Shown here in pieces: positions 9,336 to 17,897 of a DNA stretch of 64,000 nucleotides. The stretch covers positions 138,333 to 202,332 of the forward strand of contig DQFO01000008.1 in assembly GCA_003525075.1 (NCBI GenBank), written 5' to 3'. A program made the translations under genes and the position numbers. How positions within the stretch are numbered: the stretch's first letter is position 1; every line of letters begins with the position of its first letter. Under the pieces are notes generated by a model. It saw only the letters and a program-made list of their open reading frames with translations, did no database searches and had not been told where the DNA came from. Source of the stretch: Clostridiales bacterium. GTDB lineage: Bacteria > Bacillota > Clostridia > TANB77 > CAG-508.

Positions 9336-10469
9336 TTATTTTTCAATATTTTTTCGTTCTAGTACTGTTACACACTCCACATGACTAGTAAAAGGAAACA
9401 TATCCACAGGTTGAACAGCTTTAATATCATAATCCTTTTCAAGTAAAAGCAAATTATCAACTAAAGTATCTGGATTACAACTAATATAAACAAGCTTTTT
9501 TGGTTTAACCTTAATAATTGTCTTAATAGTTTTACCGTCTAATCCACTTCTAGGTGGATCAACAAAAATCACATCCGCTTTTTCTTTACTACATAATTTA
9601 GGTAACAACTCTTCAACTTTTCCATCCATAAAAGATGTGTTTGTAATATTATTCATTCTTGCATTTGCTCTTGCATCAATCACTGCTTCTTTTACGATTT
9701 CTATCCCATAAACCTTTTTGACCTTTTTGGCAACACTTAAAGAAATAGTACCAATTCCAGAATATAAATCATAAACAACTTCATTCCCTGTAAGCTTAGC
9801 AAAATCAATTGCTGTATCATATAGTTTTTTCATCTGAATAGGATTTACTTGATAAAAAGATAAAGGTGAAATTTTTATTTTTAATTCTCCAAGCTTGTCC
9901 ATTATAAAACCTGTTCCATACATTTTAAAATTTTTATTTCCTAATATTGCATTAGTTTCTCTTATATTAATATTTTGAATAATAGATTTTATCTCTTTAA
10001 ACTTTGTTGTTAGATCTTTTATAATCTCTTGCTTTTTATACATTTTTCCTTCTGTAGTAACAAATATAATCATTACCTCATCAGTAAAAAATCCATATCT
10101 AATTACTACATGTCTTAAAAAACCTTTTCCTGTATCCTCATTATAAATACTAATATGATATTTTTTTACAAGTTCAAATATGTAATCTGCAACTTGATTT
10201 ATTTTTTCATTTTGTATTGCACATTTTGCATATACAATTTTATGAGTTCCTTCTTCAAAGAATCCCATTTTTCCGTTCTTAAAAGCATATTTTCCTTTAT
10301 TTCTATAATTGTATGGATTTTCCATTCCAATACAATAATTTACTTTTACATTTTGTTTTAACTTTTTTAATTGTTTTTCTACATATTCCGTTTTTGTTTT
10401 CAATTGTTGTGCATATTGAATTTTCCCATATACACAACCTCCACATTTTTCTTGAATTTCACAATTCAT
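9336..10469 (-). CDS. 23S rRNA (uracil-5)-methyltransferase, RlmD/RumA family
   Basis: 377-aa SAM-dependent methyltransferase. An N-terminal Cys cluster (C3, C9-x2-C12, then a Cys at about 80, in CEIQEKCGGC and AKCAIQNEK) matches the 4Fe-4S cluster of the RumA/RlmD family. The Rossmann domain shows VVYDLYSGIGTISLS near residue 230. FVDPPRSGLD and the catalytic YISCNPDTL are both present, as is the C-terminal DMFPFTSHVECV signature. There is no N-terminal TRAM domain, so the protein is shorter than E. coli RlmD. Which uridine is modified (RlmC, RlmD or RlmCD type) cannot be decided. Confidence 0.9.
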   Translation of the reverse strand: MNCEIQEKCGGCVYGKIQYAQQLKTKTEYVEKQLKKLKQNVKVNYCIGMENPYNYRNKGKYAFKNGKMGFFEEGTHKIVYAKCAIQNEKINQVADYIFELVKKYHISIYNEDTGKGFLRHVVIRYGFFTDEVMIIFVTTEGKMYKKQEIIKDLTTKFKEIKSIIQNINIRETNAILGNKNFKMYGTGFIMDKLGELKIKISPLSFYQVNPIQMKKLYDTAIDFAKLTGNEVVYDLYSGIGTISLSVAKKVKKVYGIEIVKEAVIDARANARMNNITNTSFMDGKVEELLPKLCSKEKADVIFVDPPRSGLDGKTIKTIIKVKPKKLVYISCNPDTLVDNLLLLEKDYDIKAVQPVDMFPFTSHVECVTVLERKNIEK

Positions 10470-10639
10470 TTTCTCACATCCTATAATATATCGTTTTCTA
10501 TATTAATATATTATTATAAAACCTATCAATTGTCAATCTCCTTTGGCTCTAATTCTATACACCTATATATTTATATCCATTGCATTAAATTTTATGTTAT
10601 GATATATTAATACTATTGAATTATAAAGGAGATTTACTT

Positions 10640-11807
10640 ATGAAAAAAACAAAATACTCAACCCCAGAATATAAAGCAAAATTAGGTCCAACATTAATAA
10701 TTATAGGAATTATATTTTATGGAATTTTTTTAGTTTTTCCAACTTGCTTTTTGATATATTATTTAATAAAACGTCCAAATATTTTAGATATTTTGCAAAA
10801 TGACATCGTATCTGATACATTACCATTTCTTGCACTTATCTTTTTTGGATATATAATGTGGATATTTATCATCTTCTTTTCATTAATAGGAAAATGTCTT
10901 GGAAAATTAAAATTATTATTTAACCATATATCTTCAATTAATAAAAATCCATATATTTATTTTAGAGAATTACCAAACAATTTTGGAATAGGTGTAACTT
11001 CATTGCTTTTTGATTCAACACTAGAAAACGAAAAAGATATTGTTGCCGTTATTCTTGATTTATGTGCTAGAAAATATCTTTCATTAGAATATCATGGAGA
11101 TAAATACACTATACATATGTTAGAAAAAAAGTCCTACCAATTTATTAAGTAATGAAAATTACATTTTTTATGCCTTAAAAAGAAAAACAATAAAAAGAAT
11201 TAATTATAAAACATGGTACAATTATTGTCTTGAAGATGGAATGGCTTTAGGCTTATATGCTATCAATACACCTAAAAATAAAAAAAGCATAAATATATCT
11301 GAAACTATGAATAAGTTTTATAAAGTTTTACATATAGTTCTTTGCATTCTTTGTATTTCAATTATTGCTTTTATACTTTTTAAATATTCACCATTTCTTT
11401 CTGTTTTAGCAATACCATTTGGATTACTATTAGGAAAATTATTTTATGCTATTTTAAAATTTATTTTTTCTTTTGTTGAAGTAATTTTTAAAATTATATT
11501 TGAAGCCAAAAATACTATTGATGAACAATATAATAAAGAAATTTCTAAAAGTTTAAAACTTACCCCAAAAGGTATTAATGAACTTAACAAATTAAAAGCT
11601 TTCAAGGCTTTTATAAAAGATTTTGGAAATTTTGCCGATAAATATCCTGAAGAAATTATATTATGGGATAGATATCTATCATATGCTCAAGTTTTTGGTC
11701 TAACTAAAGACATAATGAAAACTGGGTATTCTAAATTAATAAAGAATTCATCTTTTCAAATTGATGATATTAATAATATAACTTTTGATAATATAGAAAT
11801 ACTTTAA
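10640..11807 (+). pseudogene. Frameshifted paralogue of the DUF2207-like membrane protein
   Basis: Second copy of the gene at 7518. The first open part (10640-11152) ends prematurely after EKKSYQFIK. The remainder (in frame from before 11241 to 11807) continues the homology to the end, including NFADKYPEEIILWDRYLSYAQVFGL and the same last residues IDDINNITFDNIEI. The break coincides with a run of seven A at 11124-11130. Removing one A makes the reading frame continuous and aligns EKSPTNLLSNENYIF with KKPDTYLLYNERYIL of the intact copy without gaps. RBS AAAGGAG precedes ATG 10640; the TTG at 10616 is not a credible start. It is a pseudogene, a phase-variable gene, or an assembly error. Confidence 0.85.
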
Positions 11808-11812
11808 ACAAA

Positions 11813-11848
11813 AAAATAAGTCTAATAAAATTATATTAGACTTATTTT
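11813..11848 (+). terminator. Bidirectional terminator
   Basis: AAAATAAGTCTAATA pairs with its complement across a short AT loop, with T-rich tails on both sides. It lies between the frameshifted membrane gene and the convergent flavin-reductase-like gene. Confidence 0.8.
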
Positions 11849-11852
11849 CAAT

Positions 11853-12794
11853 TTATTTCTTCTCTTTATTTCTTTTATCTTGAATTATAGCCATTTCCTT
11901 TTCTGTAATTAGTGTTACATTATTTTCTTTTGCCCATGCAACACACCCTTTTAATACAGTATTTAAAAATACTCTTGGAACTTTTATTAATTTTGCACAT
12001 GCTTCATCTGTAAATTTTATTTCTGGATCAATTCTTGATGCAGCATATTTTACTGTATCTAAACTAATTCCTTTACTTGCTGGAATTGGTTCTGATATAG
12101 GTCTTTTAAATCTTGTATACCAGAAGTTTTTATTATCACGATATCCATAGTCTACTGGAACTTGTGGAAATACATTTGCATTAACTCCATTTATTATTGC
12201 ATCATAATATTTTGGTTTCATTAAAATATTATCAATTTTTAATATGAAATGTGCTCCAAATTGACTTGTTATTCCATTAAATTGATGATATGGTGGTAAA
12301 TATTCATCTTGCACTTTATCATTTTCTGCTCCATCTAATTCTCTAACCCATGTACATTCAAATACTTGGAATGCTTCTTGGATTATTTTTGGATATTGCT
12401 CATTTGGATTTTCTCTTGCTCTTTTTCCATCAACTAAATTAAAAATACAGTCTTTCATTTTCTCTTCAGTTGTTTCCCCTGGATATCCTAATCTTACTGC
12501 TTCTTTAAAATATTTTCTTTTATCTGTTATAAAATTAATTGTACATTTTCCTGTTCTTAATATATTTTTAGCTGTATTTGAACTGTTTCTGCAACAAAGT
12601 ATCATTGCATAATAGTCCTTTCCTGCTATGTAATAAGGAAAACATAGTGAATATGATCCTAAATTTGTTAATCCTGATTCACTTAATGTTCCTATTTCTG
12701 TTGTTGGCATTGGAAAAAAGCTTGATGTTTGATAAAAATTATCAACTATTCTCAAATCTTTAAATCCATTTAATTCTTCAATTTTCTTTTCCAT
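11853..12794 (-). CDS. Flavin reductase-like FMN-binding protein with PCP_red-like C-terminal domain
   Basis: 313 aa. Residues of about 15-240 look like a flavin reductase-type split barrel: a GTLSESGLTNLGSYS segment, then CCRNSSNTAKNI and a TGKCTINF strand typical of FMN-binding flavin reductase folds. The last 60 residues (DPEIKFTDEACAKLIKVP, then FLNTVLKGCVAWAKENNV and ITEKEM) resemble the small PCP_red domain (W/FT-x-x-A-x-x-x-L-x-x-[IV]-P ... A-x-x-x-x-[IV]-T-x-[ED]). Probably an FMN-dependent oxidoreductase of unknown substrate. RBS GGAAG. It is a single gene between convergent and tandem neighbours. Confidence 0.7.
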   Translation of the reverse strand: MEKKIEELNGFKDLRIVDNFYQTSSFFPMPTTEIGTLSESGLTNLGSYSLCFPYYIAGKDYYAMILCCRNSSNTAKNILRTGKCTINFITDKRKYFKEAVRLGYPGETTEEKMKDCIFNLVDGKRARENPNEQYPKIIQEAFQVFECTWVRELDGAENDKVQDEYLPPYHQFNGITSQFGAHFILKIDNILMKPKYYDAIINGVNANVFPQVPVDYGYRDNKNFWYTRFKRPISEPIPASKGISLDTVKYAASRIDPEIKFTDEACAKLIKVPRVFLNTVLKGCVAWAKENNVTLITEKEMAIIQDKRNKEKK

Positions 12795-12849
12795 TGTATT
12801 TCTTCCTTTCTTCTAATCTTATGTCTGTCCCATTATATTATTATAAAAA

Positions 12850-13875
12850 TTAAAAATTGTCAAAATCTAAATATGCATATTTATAAGTTTTGTATTCTAG
12901 TGCCTTTTTTATTTCTTCTTTGGCAATTTCAGATATTTCACTTATTCTTTTTCCATTTACTAATGGATTAATATATCTTATTTTTGCATTTATATTTACA
13001 CAATATTTACCTTTAACTTCTTTATCACTTTCTTTTATTTCATAAGCATTTTTCCAGAAATTAAATTTTTTAGAGATATCTTTATAATTACAATTTTCAA
13101 TTTTTTCTATTACTTCTTTTTCAGATAATTCATATAAATCTTTTTTGGTTATTAAATTTTTATAAGACATATTTTTCATTATATCTGCTAAAAATTGCAT
13201 TGATAATTTTGTTTTATTATCTATATAAGAATTTGATAATATTCTCATTCCTTTCACAAATTTTTCAGCAATTGTTTTATCCTTAAAGCCAAGTTCATCA
13301 ATTCCTTGCTCATTTTTTTGTACTTCTATATTATCATAAATTTCTTTTATATCATTTAAGTTCCAAACTTTTTTACGAACCCCTAATCCATTTGATAATG
13401 TATATTCCAATCTATCTGCTGATAACATTGGTGTATCATTATCTGCTATTGGATATATATGATAATTATCAACTTCTTCTACTTTTATTCCATCTCTTTT
13501 TAATAATTTCATTATCTCTTGTGATTCATTTATTATTCTGGTTGTAAGTTCTTCTGTTGATTCCTGTTTTTCATAATCTCCATTCATAAAGTCTATACTA
13601 TGTTTAAATACTGGTGTTGCTATATCATGAAACAATCCTGCAAGTGTTTGTTTTTTATCTTTTGTAAAATTCCACACAATTAAACTTACAGCTATACTAT
13701 GGTCTAAACTTGAATACCATATCATTTTATCAAATAGTTTAGTATAATATGTACCACATGATACACTTATTCCAGATTGTTTTTGCATTTCTTTTGTATT
13801 TATATATTCATTTAAAAAATCAGGAATTTCATCTGATAGTATTTTAAAATATTCTTTTATTGTTTTGTCCAACAT
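12850..13875 (-). CDS. HD-domain phosphohydrolase
   Basis: 341-aa soluble protein. A metal-binding HD core is visible: H of LDHSIAVSL near residue 78, GLFHDIATPVFKHS near 97-110, and the distal Asp in ADRLEYTLSNG near 160. This order is that of HD superfamily nucleotide phosphohydrolases (dGTPase/YfbR-like). The substrate cannot be told from the sequence. The start is uncertain: no good ribosome binding site sits directly before the ATG, and AAAGGA occurs only about 30 nt upstream. Confidence 0.8.
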   Translation of the reverse strand: MLDKTIKEYFKILSDEIPDFLNEYINTKEMQKQSGISVSCGTYYTKLFDKMIWYSSLDHSIAVSLIVWNFTKDKKQTLAGLFHDIATPVFKHSIDFMNGDYEKQESTEELTTRIINESQEIMKLLKRDGIKVEEVDNYHIYPIADNDTPMLSADRLEYTLSNGLGVRKKVWNLNDIKEIYDNIEVQKNEQGIDELGFKDKTIAEKFVKGMRILSNSYIDNKTKLSMQFLADIMKNMSYKNLITKKDLYELSEKEVIEKIENCNYKDISKKFNFWKNAYEIKESDKEVKGKYCVNINAKIRYINPLVNGKRISEISEIAKEEIKKALEYKTYKYAYLDFDNF

Positions 13876-13960
13876 TTCAAAATAATTTTTAATTATATAT
13901 TAATCCTTTCTTTTATGTTTTTATTCTATCACAACCATTTTTTGTTTACAAGTAATTAAC

Positions 13961-13989
13961 TTGCACTTTTAAGTTTTCAATGTTATAAT
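13961..13989 (+). promoter_or_regulatory. engB promoter
   Basis: TTGCAC, 17 nt, TATAAT, about 30 nt before the start codon of the GTPase gene. Confidence 0.75.
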
Positions 13990-14023
13990 ATCCACATATC
14001 ATGTATAAGAAAGGAATTTAATT

Positions 14024-14605
14024 ATGATAATAAAAAATCCACGTTTTGAAGTTTCTGCTGTAAAAGAAAGTCAATATCCACAAAATGGTCTACCAGAAGT
14101 TGTTTTAGTTGGAAAATCTAATGTTGGAAAATCTAGTTTTGTTAATACAATGATTAATAGAAGAAAACTTGCTCGTACAAGTAGTGAACCTGGTAAAACT
14201 CGTCAACTAAATTTTTATAATATGGATGACAAATTTTATTTTGTTGATTTACCTGGTTATGGTTATAGCAAAATGTCAAAACAAGAACAAGTAAAAGTTG
14301 GAGAATTTATTGAAAGTTATTTAAAACATCGCAAAGAAATTTGTTTAATTATATTTTTAGTTGATATTAGACATGACCCTACTTCAAATGATTTTTTAAT
14401 GTATGATTATGTTATTAGAAGTGGTCTTCCTTGTATGATTCTTACAAATAAAGCTGATAAAATTGCTAAAACTAAAGTTCTTGATGCTTCTAAAAATATT
14501 CAAAATCAATTAAACCCTATTGGTGATATTACTACACTACCATTTTCTTCTGAAAAGAAAATTTATTGTGAAGATGTTTGGAATATAATTGAACAATATA
14601 TTTAA
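14024..14605 (+). CDS. engB: Ribosome biogenesis GTP-binding protein EngB/YsxC
   Basis: 193-aa GTPase needed for assembly of the large ribosomal subunit. G motifs in order: GKSNVGKSS (G1, about residues 31-39), G2 Thr in KTRQ, DLPGYGYS (G3, about 76), TNKADK (G4, about 146) and SSEKK (G5). The length and the RxLARTSSEPGKTRQLNFY switch region are typical. RBS AAAGGAA. Normally engB follows lon or clpX; here it stands alone with its own promoter and terminator. Confidence 0.96.
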   Translation: MIIKNPRFEVSAVKESQYPQNGLPEVVLVGKSNVGKSSFVNTMINRRKLARTSSEPGKTRQLNFYNMDDKFYFVDLPGYGYSKMSKQEQVKVGEFIESYLKHRKEICLIIFLVDIRHDPTSNDFLMYDYVIRSGLPCMILTNKADKIAKTKVLDASKNIQNQLNPIGDITTLPFSSEKKIYCEDVWNIIEQYI

Positions 14606-14654
14606 AAATGTCAAATTTATATTTTTTATAAAATATTTTGTCGAATTATAAAAG

Positions 14655-14683
14655 AAAAAAGAGCTGATTTATAGCTCTTTTTC
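14655..14683 (+). terminator. engB terminator
   Basis: AAAAAGAGCT pairs with AGCTCTTTTT across a 7-nt loop, ending in a T run. The next gene's promoter starts 11 nt later. Confidence 0.85.
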
Positions 14684-14693
14684 CGTTTTTGGT

Positions 14694-14722
14694 TTGACAT
14701 TTTCTGTAAATTTTGTTATAAT
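14694..14722 (+). promoter_or_regulatory. Perfect consensus sigma-A promoter of an orphan gene
   Basis: TTGACA, 17 nt, TATAAT: both hexamers match consensus exactly. The leader of about 75 nt contains a hairpin (ATGTTG with CAACAT) and a 14-bp perfect palindrome (14779-14792) just ahead of the AGGAGG ribosome binding site. Confidence 0.92.
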
Positions 14723-14804
14723 AAAGAATAGTTCGAATGTTGGAACTCCTTTTCAACATGGAAAAACACATTTTATAATAGGCAATTGCCTAGGAGGTAC
14801 AAAA

Positions 14805-15251
14805 ATGAATGTTTTTATTGACAATCTGAAAAACCATCGCAAATCTGTCAGCCTTGAGTCAATTTTTGGAAAAGATTCTCTCAAGCTGTACAAAACTTGC
14901 GAAGCAATTTGGCTTGGCTGGCTTCACCCTTACAAAGGGTGCTATGAAGCTAATGTCCCTACCATTTTAGACTTCAACTTCAAGGCTAATATTCCTTTTA
15001 ATAGCTCATTTGATGCTGAATACAAAAAGTTCACTCAAAAATGGTTGGAGGAACATCCTGAAGAAAAAGAAAAAATGGCAAAGTCTAAAGCTGAATGGCA
15101 AGCTAACTTTGACAGTCAGTTTAAGATCGTTGCCAAAATTGCAAGTGATCACAATGCCACCATTACTTGGTGTGGCACCAATAATGCCGAACGTGGTGAT
15201 CAGTGGATGGTATCGCAGAACAATGAACAACTTGGTGTATTCACTGTCTAA
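14805..15251 (+). CDS. Hypothetical protein, orphan cassette gene of atypical composition
   Basis: 148-aa soluble, tryptophan-rich protein (MNVFIDNLKNHRK..., then IWLGWLHPYKG near residue 45 and WLEEHPEEKEKMAKSKAEW in the middle). I do not recognise a family. The ATG at 14805 is chosen because AGGAGG lies 8 nt upstream; the open frame extends up to 14694, but that segment is the promoter and leader. Codon use is richer in G and C than in neighbours: 28 of 60 bases in 14881-14940 are G or C, and C-ending codons are common. It has its own promoter and terminator, so it is a self-contained transcription unit that may have been acquired. Confidence 0.8.
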   Translation: MNVFIDNLKNHRKSVSLESIFGKDSLKLYKTCEAIWLGWLHPYKGCYEANVPTILDFNFKANIPFNSSFDAEYKKFTQKWLEEHPEEKEKMAKSKAEWQANFDSQFKIVAKIASDHNATITWCGTNNAERGDQWMVSQNNEQLGVFTV

Positions 15252-15283
15252 ATATAACATTCACTAAAAAAGAATATATCTTT

Positions 15284-15314
15284 CTCTCGTCCCATTACAG
15301 GACGAGAGTTTTTT
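15284..15314 (+). terminator. Terminator of the orphan gene
   Basis: CTCTCGTCC pairs perfectly with GGACGAGAG across a 7-nt loop and is followed by TTTTTT. Confidence 0.93.
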
Positions 15315-15423
15315 ATATAATAGCTACAATCACTAGCCCTTTGAGATTTTCTCCTTTTAGTCGAAAACTCAAATTGGGCGAGAACAAATCAAAGAAAAAT
15401 TTTCATTTTTTCTTATTTATTCT
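15315..15423. other. Non-coding stretch between convergent terminators
   Basis: About 110 bp with no convincing ORF. A weak hairpin (TTGAG/CTCAA flanking TTTTC/GAAAA) lies at about 15341-15372. It is more G+C-rich than other spacers, like the preceding orphan gene, so it may belong to the same acquired segment. Confidence 0.4.
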
Positions 15424-15468
15424 AAAAAGAAATAGAGCCAACTTTACCAATCAGCTCTATTTCTTTTT
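15424..15468 (-). terminator. Terminator of the gltX-HAD-DUF951 operon
   Basis: A 15-bp stem (AAAAAGAAATAGAGC with its complement) overlaps the DUF951 stop codon. A T tract follows on the minus strand. Confidence 0.85.
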
Positions 15469-15652
15469 ATTCTGCTTTTTTCTCTAATTTTGTTATTGCT
15501 TTTAAGGCTTTGGGTCTTTCAAGAACAATAATATGGCCACACCCTAGGCATTTTAATTTAAAATCAACACCAACTCTGGTTATCTCCCAAAGTTTACTTC
15601 CGCATGGATGTGTTTTTTTGGTTCTAACTATATCTCCTATGTTATATTCCAT
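15467..15652 (-). CDS. DUF951 family protein
   Basis: 61-aa protein. The pattern YNIGDIVRTKKTHPCGSKLW, then EITRVGVDFKLKC-x-x-CG-x-x-x-x-L-x-R is the DUF951 signature; three Cys residues suggest zinc binding and an SH3/OB-like nucleic-acid fold. The start at 15652 is set by AGGAGG 6 nt upstream; an in-frame ATG at 15700 lies inside the preceding gene and has no RBS. It is the last gene of the gltX-HAD-DUF951 unit. Function unknown. Confidence 0.88.
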   Translation of the reverse strand: MEYNIGDIVRTKKTHPCGSKLWEITRVGVDFKLKCLGCGHIIVLERPKALKAITKLEKKAE

Positions 15653-15662
15653 ATTGTTCCTC

Positions 15663-16133
15663 CTATCTTTCAATTTCCTTAAAATCTTTTTTTCTTCCAA
15701 ACCTTCTGATAATCTCTTCTATATCTTTTTTTTGAAGGCCTTTTCCTATTCCTCGTGTATTTGTATCATCCATTTTTATTAAATGACTTAATAATTCATT
15801 ATCAAAATCCGAAAACACAACATCATCTAACAAAATATAATCTTCAATGTTTCTATGTTCAGATAAATATTGTTTTATTTCTTTTCCTCTTTCATTATCA
15901 ATAAAAGGTGTTTTATCAAACATAATTCCATTTTGTAACAACATTTCTTGAACTTTTAAAAATGATTGTGTATATCTAAAAGATGTATCCATTACAATTT
16001 TCGCACCTGTTTCCTCAATTGCTCTTTTTAATAATAAAACTGTTTTTATATCAATATCTTGTTTTCCTTTTACACTATCTATAAAATCATCTGAATTTAG
16101 AACTCCATCAACATCAACAAAAATTACTTTCAC
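15663..16133 (-). CDS. HAD-like hydrolase (SAK-type HAD domain)
   Basis: 156-aa HAD-superfamily protein. Motif I is FVDVDGVLN (residues 4-12, nucleophile Asp and acid Asp), motif II is the DTSFR segment (Ser/Thr near 50), and the acidic motif is LLDDVVFSDFD (about 98-108). This resembles the HAD domain of 'Swiss Army Knife' RNA-repair proteins, but a small stand-alone phosphatase is equally possible. It starts with GTG directly after the gltX stop codon (zero spacing), implying translational coupling. Confidence 0.75.
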   Translation of the reverse strand: MKVIFVDVDGVLNSDDFIDSVKGKQDIDIKTVLLLKRAIEETGAKIVMDTSFRYTQSFLKVQEMLLQNGIMFDKTPFIDNERGKEIKQYLSEHRNIEDYILLDDVVFSDFDNELLSHLIKMDDTNTRGIGKGLQKKDIEEIIRRFGRKKDFKEIER

Positions 16134-17792
16134 TTATTTTAAGTTCTCCTTAGCAACTTCTAAACGCTTCGCAATTCTATTTTTTCCTAATACTTGCATA
16201 ATTTCATACATATCTGGTGTATTTGTTCTAGCAGTTAAAGCAACTCTTAATACTGTACTTACATCTCCAACATGTGCTTTATACATTCCTGGATTTGCTT
16301 TAAATTCTTTAACTTCACCTGCATATCCCATCTCTACTGCTAATTCTTTAATTTTATCAAACCATGTTTGTTTATCATCTGATTCATTATAATATTTTGA
16401 AATATATAAATCTAATATTTTCGCAATATCTTCTTTATCAGAAATAACTTGATATGGATATTCATTAACTTTTCCATAAAATTCATCATCATACATATAT
16501 CCAATATTATACATTACATCAGACCATTTTGAAATATCTTTTCTTGGTTTCTTATTTCCTCTTTCAATTCCAAATACTTTTAAAGCATATTCTTTATCTT
16601 CTAACATTTTAGCTAATTCTTCATTATATTCTTTTGCCCAAATTAATGAATAATTATATACTTCTTCAGCTGTCATTTTTGATATTACTGTTTTTCCAAT
16701 ATCAAGTAATTTTATCATATCAAATAATGCTCCACTTACACTCATTTTATTTAATTGGAAATCAAATTCATCTATTGATTTGTCTGGATTTGCTTTTCTC
16801 CAATTTTCGAATGTTGAGTTTGCAATATTTAATAAATATTCTTTAACTGCTTCTGAAGGAATTCCTTCTTTTTTATAATATTCAACAGCTGCTTCTGGAT
16901 CTTTTCTTTTACTTAATTTTCTCTTTCCTCCATTATCATTTTTCATAATTGGTGAAATATGTGCATATTTTGGTGCTTTAAATCCTAATTCATGGAATAA
17001 TTGTAAATGTAATGGTACTGATGATAACCATTCATCACTTCTTATTACATGTGTTGTATGCATTAAATGATCATCAACTGCATGTGCAAAGTGATATGTT
17101 GGAAGTCCATCTGCTTTTATTATTACTATATCTAAATCGTTTTCTGGGAAATCTACATTTCCTTTTATTACATCTTTATGTTTGATTTTTCTATCTTCTC
17201 TTCCTGGTGATTTAAATCTTATTATATATGGTTCTCCATTTTTTATTTTTTCAGCTGATTCCTCAACTGTTAAATTTCTGCATTTTGCCCAAACACCATA
17301 ATATCCAGGTCTTATTTTGGCTGATTCTTGTTTTTGTCTAATTTCATCTAATTCTTCTTGTGTACAGAAACAAGGATATGCTTTTCCTTGTGCTATTAAA
17401 TATTTAGCATATGCTTGATATATTTCTTTTCTTAATGATTGCTTATATGGTCCATAATTTCCAATTTCCTCTGTATCTGAAATCATTCCTTCATCTGGTG
17501 CCATATCAAAGTCTTTTAATGAATTAACTATTCCTGTTACACCATTTTCTACTTCTCTTTTTTGGTCTGTATCTTCAACTCTTAAGAAAAATACTCCTCC
17601 TGTTTTCTTTGCAACTGTTCTTGCTACTAATGCTTGATATAATCCTCCTATATGTACAAATCCTGTAGGACTTGGTGCAAATCTTGTTACAACAGCTCCT
17701 TCTGGTAGATTTCTTTCAGGATATTTTTCTTCATAATATGATATGTCTTTCACATCTGGAAAGATTAATTCTGCTAAATCTTTATAATCCAT
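16134..17792 (-). CDS. gltX: Glutamyl-tRNA synthetase
   Basis: Class I synthetase charging tRNA-Glu, and probably tRNA-Gln if Gat amidotransferase is used. 552 aa, slightly longer than the usual 480-500. FAPSPTGFVHIGG (HIGH motif as HIGG, residues 47-50), FLRVEDTDQKRE and GGKRKLSKRKDPEA (KMSKS-type loop, about 290) are clear. The C-terminal anticodon-binding part has the RVALTARTNTPDMYEIM segment. RBS AAGGAA. First gene of a three-gene unit; no T-box is visible in the leader of roughly 70 nt. Confidence 0.96.
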   Translation of the reverse strand: MDYKDLAELIFPDVKDISYYEEKYPERNLPEGAVVTRFAPSPTGFVHIGGLYQALVARTVAKKTGGVFFLRVEDTDQKREVENGVTGIVNSLKDFDMAPDEGMISDTEEIGNYGPYKQSLRKEIYQAYAKYLIAQGKAYPCFCTQEELDEIRQKQESAKIRPGYYGVWAKCRNLTVEESAEKIKNGEPYIIRFKSPGREDRKIKHKDVIKGNVDFPENDLDIVIIKADGLPTYHFAHAVDDHLMHTTHVIRSDEWLSSVPLHLQLFHELGFKAPKYAHISPIMKNDNGGKRKLSKRKDPEAAVEYYKKEGIPSEAVKEYLLNIANSTFENWRKANPDKSIDEFDFQLNKMSVSGALFDMIKLLDIGKTVISKMTAEEVYNYSLIWAKEYNEELAKMLEDKEYALKVFGIERGNKKPRKDISKWSDVMYNIGYMYDDEFYGKVNEYPYQVISDKEDIAKILDLYISKYYNESDDKQTWFDKIKELAVEMGYAGEVKEFKANPGMYKAHVGDVSTVLRVALTARTNTPDMYEIMQVLGKNRIAKRLEVAKENLK

Positions 17793-17863
17793 AATTTCAA
17801 CATTCCTTGCTATTTTATATTTAGGTTTTTTGGATTTACCTATAAACCTTATAGTCGTCGTAT

Positions 17864-17892
17864 ATTATACTATATAAATGCCTATTTTTCAA
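17864..17892 (-). promoter_or_regulatory. gltX promoter
   Basis: On the minus strand TTGAAA, 17 nt, TATAAT. It sits immediately after the alpha-amylase stop codon. Confidence 0.85.
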
Positions 17893-17897
17893 GTTTT

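Noticed and set aside
11124..11131. Programmed -1 frameshift at the A-AAA-AAG heptamer
   Set aside because: The downstream frame is reached only by +1 or -2, not by -1, so the classic slippery heptamer logic does not restore it.
14694..14804. N-terminal extension of the 148-aa orphan protein
   Set aside because: The extra 37 codons coincide with the promoter hexamers and leader; AGGAGG fits the ATG at 14805.
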